Source: Actinobacteria bacterium UBA2236
GTDB lineage: Bacteria > Actinomycetota > Actinomycetes > Nanopelagicales > Nanopelagicaceae
Direction: 5' to 3'
Assembly: GCA_002347935.1 (NCBI GenBank)
Contig: DDYK01000070.1
Location: 6,292 to 17,197, forward strand
DNA: 10,906 bases
The notes beneath the pieces were generated by a model. It saw only the letters and a list, made by a program, of their open reading frames with translations, had not been told where the DNA came from and ran no database searches. The translations under genes were made by a program, and so were the position numbers. Positions within the stretch are counted from its first letter, which is position 1, and every line of letters starts with the position of its first letter. Of the stretch, positions 7,223 through 10,906 are shown piece after piece.

Positions 7223-8532
7223 GTAAGAAACCTAAAAGAATTGCTGATGCACGGCTTTTAGCTTTTGAAGTTCTTGTAGCGGTTGAGTTGGAGGGGGCAT
7301 ATAGCAACCTAATTCTTCCAAAGGTACTCACAGAATCCGCCCTTGACTTAAAGGACCGCGCTTTTGCAACTGAATTGGTTTACGGAACCCTTCGGATGCG
7401 AGGTAGACACGATCACTTCATCGCATCAGCTAGTGATAGGTTTTTAGAGCAAATAGATCCAAAGGCTCTAATTGTCCTACGGCTTGGTGCGCATCAACTC
7501 AAAGAGATGAGAGTTCCAAGCCATGCTGCGATTTTTGAGACTGTGGAGCTGGCTAAAAAGGTGGTTGGAAAATCCACCGCTTCTTTCATAAACGCTATTT
7601 TGCGAAGAGTTGATTCATTAGGATTTGAAGGACTCAAACTGCCTACGCAAGAGAATTCCCGTTTAGCTCTTGAATACTCACATCCAGAGTGGATTGTGAG
7701 TTCCTACTTTGATTCCTTGAAGAATGCTGGTGAGGTAATTAGCCTTCTTAAATCAAACAATCGCGCTGCAACGCCAACATTAATTGCTTGGCCAGGCCTT
7801 GCAAGTATTGATGAACTTCTTGAAGCTGGAGCTCTTGCAGTAGCGACAAGTCCTGTTGCTGCCTCTTTCGATGGCAATCCAGGAACTATTTCCGCCGTCA
7901 GAGAGAGGCGAGCTGGAGTGCAAGACTTGGGTTCACAGCTTGTGGTCGAGAAGTTCTACGAACTTTTTGCACCAGAACTTAGATGGTTGGATCTATGTGC
8001 AGGACCCGGTGGAAAAGCTGCTTATCTTTCGGCCTTGTTAAAGCGAGATGGTGGGTCATTCCTTGCTAACGAGATATCTAATGAGAGAGCTAGGTTGGTA
8101 TCTCAAGTTCTGCATCACGGAGAAGTTTGTGTAAATGATGGCCGTTCAATGCCTGAGATTGTTGGAAGATTTGATCGAATACTTCTTGATGCCCCTTGCA
8201 CTGGCATTGGAGCTTTAAGACGAAGACCAGAGGTGAGATGGAGACGTACTTTGCAAGACCTTAAGAATTTAACTCAATTGCAGAGTGAACTTCTGGACTC
8301 TGCTGCTCGCATGCTTTCACCTGGTGGAGTAATTGCTTATGTCACCTGTTCATCTCATCAAGCTGAGACCAAGTTCCAGGTGAGATCTTTTCTAAAGCGA
8401 TACAGCATCTTTGTAAGAATTCCAGTGAACGATACCCGAGCAGATAACGACGGGGACTTACAATTATGGCCACATCGAGATGGCACCGATGCTATGTTCC
8501 TCTCGCTTTTGAGGAAAGAGGAGGGCCTTTGA
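7219..8532 (+). CDS. rsmB: 16S rRNA m5C methyltransferase RsmB (Sun/Fmu type)
   Basis: Uses S-adenosylmethionine to methylate a cytosine of 16S rRNA (C967 in E. coli numbering). Domains in order are an N-terminal NusB-like RNA-binding domain (about 8-135, with DRAFATELVYGTLR at 46-59 and LRLGAHQL at 87-94), a linker, and a Rossmann methyltransferase domain (about 235-437). The SAM-binding motif is LDLCAGPGGK (257-266). Motif IV is LLDAPCTGIGALRRRPEVRW (322-341), with Cys327 assisting product release. Motif VI is YVTCSS (374-379), with the nucleophile Cys377. Length of 437 residues fits the family (about 430-470). It is coupled to fmt by a 4-nt overlap and to rpe by a 1-nt overlap (TGATG); fmt-rsmB-rpe is a standard actinobacterial order. 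Confidence 0.96.
   Translation: MSKKPKRIADARLLAFEVLVAVELEGAYSNLILPKVLTESALDLKDRAFATELVYGTLRMRGRHDHFIASASDRFLEQIDPKALIVLRLGAHQLKEMRVPSHAAIFETVELAKKVVGKSTASFINAILRRVDSLGFEGLKLPTQENSRLALEYSHPEWIVSSYFDSLKNAGEVISLLKSNNRAATPTLIAWPGLASIDELLEAGALAVATSPVAASFDGNPGTISAVRERRAGVQDLGSQLVVEKFYELFAPELRWLDLCAGPGGKAAYLSALLKRDGGSFLANEISNERARLVSQVLHHGEVCVNDGRSMPEIVGRFDRILLDAPCTGIGALRRRPEVRWRRTLQDLKNLTQLQSELLDSAARMLSPGGVIAYVTCSSHQAETKFQVRSFLKRYSIFVRIPVNDTRADNDGDLQLWPHRDGTDAMFLSLLRKEEGL
8519..8524 (+). promoter_or_regulatory. Consensus ribosome binding site of rpe (AGGAGG)
   Basis: A perfect AGGAGG lies inside the last codons of rsmB and ends 7 nt before the ATG at 8532. It decides the rpe start against an in-frame ATG at 8466, which lies 66 nt upstream and has no comparable site. 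Confidence 0.85.
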
Positions 8533-9191
8533 TGATAAGAATCTGCCCCAGTATTCTCAACGCGAATTTGGATGATCTCCCTGGCGAGATTGAAAAAGTG
8601 GCTGCTACGGCAGATCTGATTCATTTGGATGTTATGGATAATGTTTTTGTGCCTAATTTTACATTTTCTCCTGAGCGCACAAGGGAAATCATCGAGTCTT
8701 CTACCTTGCCAATAGATGTTCACCTCATGGTTGCAGATGTTGATAAGAAAGTAGAGCAATATTCATCGAAAAATGCCATCAGCATGACAGTTCATTTCGA
8801 AGCGTGCCAGGATCCACTAGCAACACTTAAGCAAATTAGAACCCTTGGAAAAAGAGCGGGACTTGCGATAAAGCCCAATACCCCAATTGAGGTAGTTGAA
8901 GAACTGTTGCCAGAGATTGACATGATTGTTGTTATGACTGTAGAACCAGGTTTTGGAGGGCAATCTTTTATGGCTTCATTAATGCCTAAGGTGGAGAAGG
9001 CGCGTCGGTATCTAGAGCAACGAGGGTTGCAAGATGTATGGATTCAAATTGATGGTGGAATCTCGCCATCTACTATCGAGATAGCCCGCCGAGCGGGGGC
9101 CGATACGTTTGTAGCTGGTTCTGCGGTATATAAGTCAGAAAACCCTAGCAAGATGGTTGAACAATTACGCTTGCTAGCAAGTCGTTGTTAG
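8532..9191 (+). CDS. rpe: Ribulose-phosphate 3-epimerase
   Basis: Interconverts ribulose 5-phosphate and xylulose 5-phosphate in the pentose phosphate pathway; a metal-dependent TIM-barrel enzyme. Start at 8532 gives 219 residues beginning MIRICPSILNANL, which matches family N-termini (E. coli about 225 residues). The in-frame ATG at 8466 would add 22 residues that overlap rsmB and do not resemble the family. Metal and catalytic residues visible are His31 and Asp33 (HLDVMDN), His64 (VHLMV) and Asp174 (IDGGIS), with the phosphate site at GSAV (196-199). The signature TVEPGFGGQSF (136-146) is complete. A perfect AGGAGG precedes the ATG by 7 nt, and the gene overlaps the rsmB stop by one base (TGATG). 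A 48-nt gap separates it from hisE. Confidence 0.97.
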   Translation: MIRICPSILNANLDDLPGEIEKVAATADLIHLDVMDNVFVPNFTFSPERTREIIESSTLPIDVHLMVADVDKKVEQYSSKNAISMTVHFEACQDPLATLKQIRTLGKRAGLAIKPNTPIEVVEELLPEIDMIVVMTVEPGFGGQSFMASLMPKVEKARRYLEQRGLQDVWIQIDGGISPSTIEIARRAGADTFVAGSAVYKSENPSKMVEQLRLLASRC

Positions 9192-9227
9192 CACTTAATC
9201 GGTATGCATGAGAAGAGAGAGATTAGG

Positions 9228-9233
9228 TAAAAT
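9228..9233 (+). promoter_or_regulatory. Likely -10 box (TAAAAT) of a leaderless hisE transcript
   Basis: TAAAAT matches the -10 consensus at 5 of 6 positions and ends 6 nt before the hisE ATG, so the mRNA would begin at the start codon. The 48-nt gap after rpe has no Shine-Dalgarno close to hisE; its only purine run, AGAAGAGAGAGA at 9211-9222, ends 17 nt upstream of the ATG, too far for a normal ribosome site. No clear -35 box is seen. Confidence 0.6.
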
Positions 9234-9239
9234 CTGACA

Positions 9240-9524
9240 ATGAACTCTAATTCCCCGTCCTTAAAAAGCTTCGAATCTCTATGGGCTGAGTTGCAGGAAA
9301 TTTCAAAGAGCAGGCCTATTGGTAGCAACACAACCCAGCTTATAGATAGCGGAATTCATGCAATTTGCAAGAAAGTGTTAGAAGAGGCGGGAGAGGTTTG
9401 GTTAGCAGCTGAACACGAATCAGATGAAGCTTTGGCAGTTGAAATAAGCCAACTTTTGTACCACATTCAAGTTCTAATGATTGCCCGCAGTCTATCCCTC
9501 GAAGATGTCTATAGAAAGTTGTGA
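9240..9524 (+). CDS. hisE: Phosphoribosyl-ATP pyrophosphatase
   Basis: Catalyses the second step of histidine synthesis, hydrolysing phosphoribosyl-ATP to phosphoribosyl-AMP and pyrophosphate. It is a stand-alone HisE (94 residues) of the all-alpha MazG-like fold, not the HisI-HisE fusion of enterics. The metal-binding core is KKVLEEAGEVWLAAEHES (44-61), with the EExxE glutamates, followed by AVEISQLLYHIQVLM (66-80). Many homologues have Asp in DLLYH; here it is Gln, as I recall for the mycobacterial HisE, so the change looks lineage-normal. The ending SLEDVYRKL is also mycobacterial-like. The start has no ribosome site but a TAAAAT box 6 nt upstream. The stop overlaps or nearly abuts hisG, the standard actinobacterial hisE-hisG pair. 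Confidence 0.96.
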   Translation: MNSNSPSLKSFESLWAELQEISKSRPIGSNTTQLIDSGIHAICKKVLEEAGEVWLAAEHESDEALAVEISQLLYHIQVLMIARSLSLEDVYRKL

Positions 9525-9526
9525 AG

Positions 9527-10378
9527 ATGAGTTCAGATGATTCAGTTCTAAAAGTTGCGCTACCAAATAAGGGTTCGCTCTCTGAATCTGCTAGTCAGAT
9601 ATTGAAAGAGGCAGGATATCGCCAAAGAAATGACGCTAGGGATTTGGTCTTTATAGATCCAGATAATCAGGTTGAGTTCTATTACCTTCGCCCAAGGGAT
9701 ATCGCAACATATGTAGGAAGCGGTGAGCTGGAGCTAGGTATCACTGGGCGAGATCTTCTTAAAGATTCAGGCAGTTCAGCTGTCGAGGTAATGGCTCTGG
9801 ATTTTGGAAAAAGCTCATTTCGTTTTGCTGCCAATAAAGCAATTGCATCTCTTTCGGGTTTAAAAATTGCAACAGCGTATCCAAGTTTGGTGAGAGATTT
9901 TCTGGATAAAGAGGGCATTAAAGCTACTGTCATCGCCTTAGATGGAGCAGTCGAGAGCGCGATTCGACTTGGTTTGGCAGATGTGATTGCAGATGTGGTT
10001 TCAACTGGCGGAACGTTAAAGAGCGCTGGCCTGGTTACTTTTGGTGAGCCGATAATGAGCAGTGAGGCAATTTTAATTCAAAGGCAAGGAGTTAAACGGA
10101 ACAGTGCAATTGAAGTATTGATTCGTCGAATAGAAGGTGTCGTTATTGCAAGGCAATATGTTCTCGTTGATTATGATGTTGAAAAGATTAATCTGGATCA
10201 GGCTTGTGAATTGACGCCAGGATTAGAATCGCCAACTATTTCCCCTCTTCAAAAAGAGGAATGGGTAGCGGTTAGGGCAATGGTCAAACGCCATGAAGTT
10301 AACGCCGTGATGGACCGGCTCTGGGCAATAGGGGCTCGCGGAATTCTAGTTACTGATATTCATTCCTGCCGATTATAA
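9527..10378 (+). CDS. hisG: ATP phosphoribosyltransferase, long form
   Basis: Joins ATP and PRPP to form phosphoribosyl-ATP, the committed and normally histidine-inhibited step of histidine synthesis. With 283 residues it is the long form (HisG-L), with two periplasmic-binding-protein-like catalytic lobes and a C-terminal ACT-like regulatory domain (about 205-283). Numbered from ATG 9527, visible features are KVALPNKGSLSE (9-20), YVGSGELELGITGRDLL (62-78) and the PRPP loop DVIADVVSTGGTL (152-164). The segment TPGLESPTISPL (230-241) opens the regulatory part, and the protein ends SCRL. It should be feedback-regulated without HisZ. Two starts are possible: GTG 9521 overlaps the hisE stop as GTGA, but ATG 9527 lies 8 nt after AGAAAG and is preferred; they differ by two residues. 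Confidence 0.96.
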   Translation: MSSDDSVLKVALPNKGSLSESASQILKEAGYRQRNDARDLVFIDPDNQVEFYYLRPRDIATYVGSGELELGITGRDLLKDSGSSAVEVMALDFGKSSFRFAANKAIASLSGLKIATAYPSLVRDFLDKEGIKATVIALDGAVESAIRLGLADVIADVVSTGGTLKSAGLVTFGEPIMSSEAILIQRQGVKRNSAIEVLIRRIEGVVIARQYVLVDYDVEKINLDQACELTPGLESPTISPLQKEEWVAVRAMVKRHEVNAVMDRLWAIGARGILVTDIHSCRL

Positions 10379-10382
10379 AACT

Positions 10383-10906
10383 TTATTTCAGGTAGGGGAT
10401 TAGAGCGTCTAGTCCAGGACGTTCAAGATGCAGATCCGCTCTATTTTTTAGTATTTCTTTTCCCATATAACTAACTCCAAGGCCGGCACTCTCGATCATT
10501 TCAATATCGTTAGCACCATCACCAACGGCTACAGTTGCACTTAGCTCAACCTCGTTAGATGCAGCGAAATCCTTAAGAGCTCTATTTTTCGCTGCCTTAT
10601 CCATCAGCTCTGATGCAAGTTTTCCAGATACTTTTCCATCAACAACTTCTAAAGTGTTTGCTCTTAAGAAATCAAGCTTGAAGTCAGAAAACAACCTATC
10701 CAACACATTATGAAACCCACCTGATACTGCGCCTATTAGAAATTCATTTTCGCGCAAAAATTGATATAGCTCTTCAAATCCTTCAGAAAATGAAATTTGA
10801 CTTAGCACCTTATCAAATACCGATTCTGGTAATCCTTCTAAAAGCGAGATGCGTCTGGACAAGGCTTGAGAAAAATCGAGCTCTCCACGCATAGCACTGG
10901 CCGTAA
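10383..10906 (-). CDS. serB: Phosphoserine phosphatase (SerB-like), 5' end outside window
   Basis: A HAD-superfamily phosphatase most like SerB, which hydrolyses phosphoserine to serine in the last step of serine synthesis. About 173 C-terminal residues are visible. The first ATG at 10892 is not the true start: the frame continues to the window edge (T-A-S-A before it) and MRGELDF is the internal AMRGELDF motif that follows the catalytic loop in SerB, so the DxDxT nucleophile motif lies beyond the edge. Counting from that Met, visible motifs are VSGGF (56-60, HAD motif II), Lys in AAKNRALK (100-107) and VAVGDGANDIEMI (121-133, the acidic motif that binds Mg), then AGLGVSY. The gene converges on hisG with a 4-nt gap. 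SerB versus another SerB-type HAD phosphatase cannot be fully settled from the C-terminus alone, but the similarity is strong. Confidence 0.92.
   Translation of the reverse strand, partial: TASAMRGELDFSQALSRRISLLEGLPESVFDKVLSQISFSEGFEELYQFLRENEFLIGAVSGGFHNVLDRLFSDFKLDFLRANTLEVVDGKVSGKLASELMDKAAKNRALKDFAASNEVELSATVAVGDGANDIEMIESAGLGVSYMGKEILKNRADLHLERPGLDALIPYLK

Noticed and set aside
9192..9239. TTAATC / GATTAG pairing in the rpe-hisE gap as a hairpin or histidine attenuator
   Set aside because: The stem is about 6 weak pairs over a loop of about 20 nt, there is no leader peptide rich in His codons, and no T-run.
10370..10400. ATAAA/TTTAT inverted repeat at the hisG-serB junction as a bidirectional terminator
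   Set aside because: It is five A/T pairs around a 2-nt loop, produced largely by the two facing stop codons; it cannot form a stable hairpin.
1..10906. CRISPR arrays, defence systems, prophage or insertion sequence traces, tRNA or other RNA genes
   Set aside because: Reading both strands gave only housekeeping genes packed with gaps of at most 48 nt. I saw no repeats, terminal inverted repeats, or structured RNA-like segments.

Overview
The window looks like a chromosomal housekeeping region of a streamlined actinobacterium with modest GC (mid-40s percent judged by eye). The gene order pyrF - mihF - gmk - rpoZ - coaBC - metK - priA - def - fmt - rsmB - rpe, followed by hisE - hisG, is a conserved actinobacterial arrangement. 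Several proteins carry actinobacterial signatures: an mIHF nucleoid protein, a PriA without helicase motifs, a stand-alone HisE with the EISQLLY motif, and a long-form HisG. Low GC, very short spacers and overlapping genes suggest a small-genome lineage such as the freshwater acI group (Nanopelagicales). That placement is inference from composition and synteny, not a phylogenetic result.

Layout. Bases 1-267 hold the 3' end of pyrF. mihF and gmk follow at 285-1150 with an ATGA overlap. After a 48-nt gap come rpoZ, coaBC, metK and priA (1199-5709), nearly back to back. After a 29-nt gap that contains a likely leaderless promoter come def, fmt, rsmB and rpe (5739-9191), with overlaps at fmt/rsmB and rsmB/rpe. 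After another 48-nt gap, again with a leaderless-type -10 box, come hisE and hisG (9240-10378). A serB-like phosphatase gene converges on hisG from the minus strand, with only 4 nt between the stop codons, and runs off the right edge. No gap exceeds 48 nt. I see no RNA genes, mobile elements, CRISPR arrays or repeats.

How the genes fit together. PyrF and Gmk make pyrimidine and guanine nucleotides. RpoZ and mIHF support transcription and nucleoid structure. CoaBC makes 4'-phosphopantetheine, and MetK makes S-adenosylmethionine, which RsmB uses to methylate 16S rRNA. Fmt formylates initiator Met-tRNA and Def removes the formyl group after translation. Rpe balances pentose phosphates, which supply PRPP, used in the pathways of both PyrF and HisG. 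HisG and HisE catalyse the first two steps of histidine synthesis. SerB makes serine.

Nothing here looks like an undescribed system. The points worth a second look are: three genes (mihF, def, hisE) with a -10-like box exactly 6 nt before the ATG, two of them sharing a near-identical 13-mer; a type-1 PyrF where I expect type 2; substituted active-site residues in CoaBC; the degenerate PriA; and the absence of riboflavin genes between rpe and hisE.
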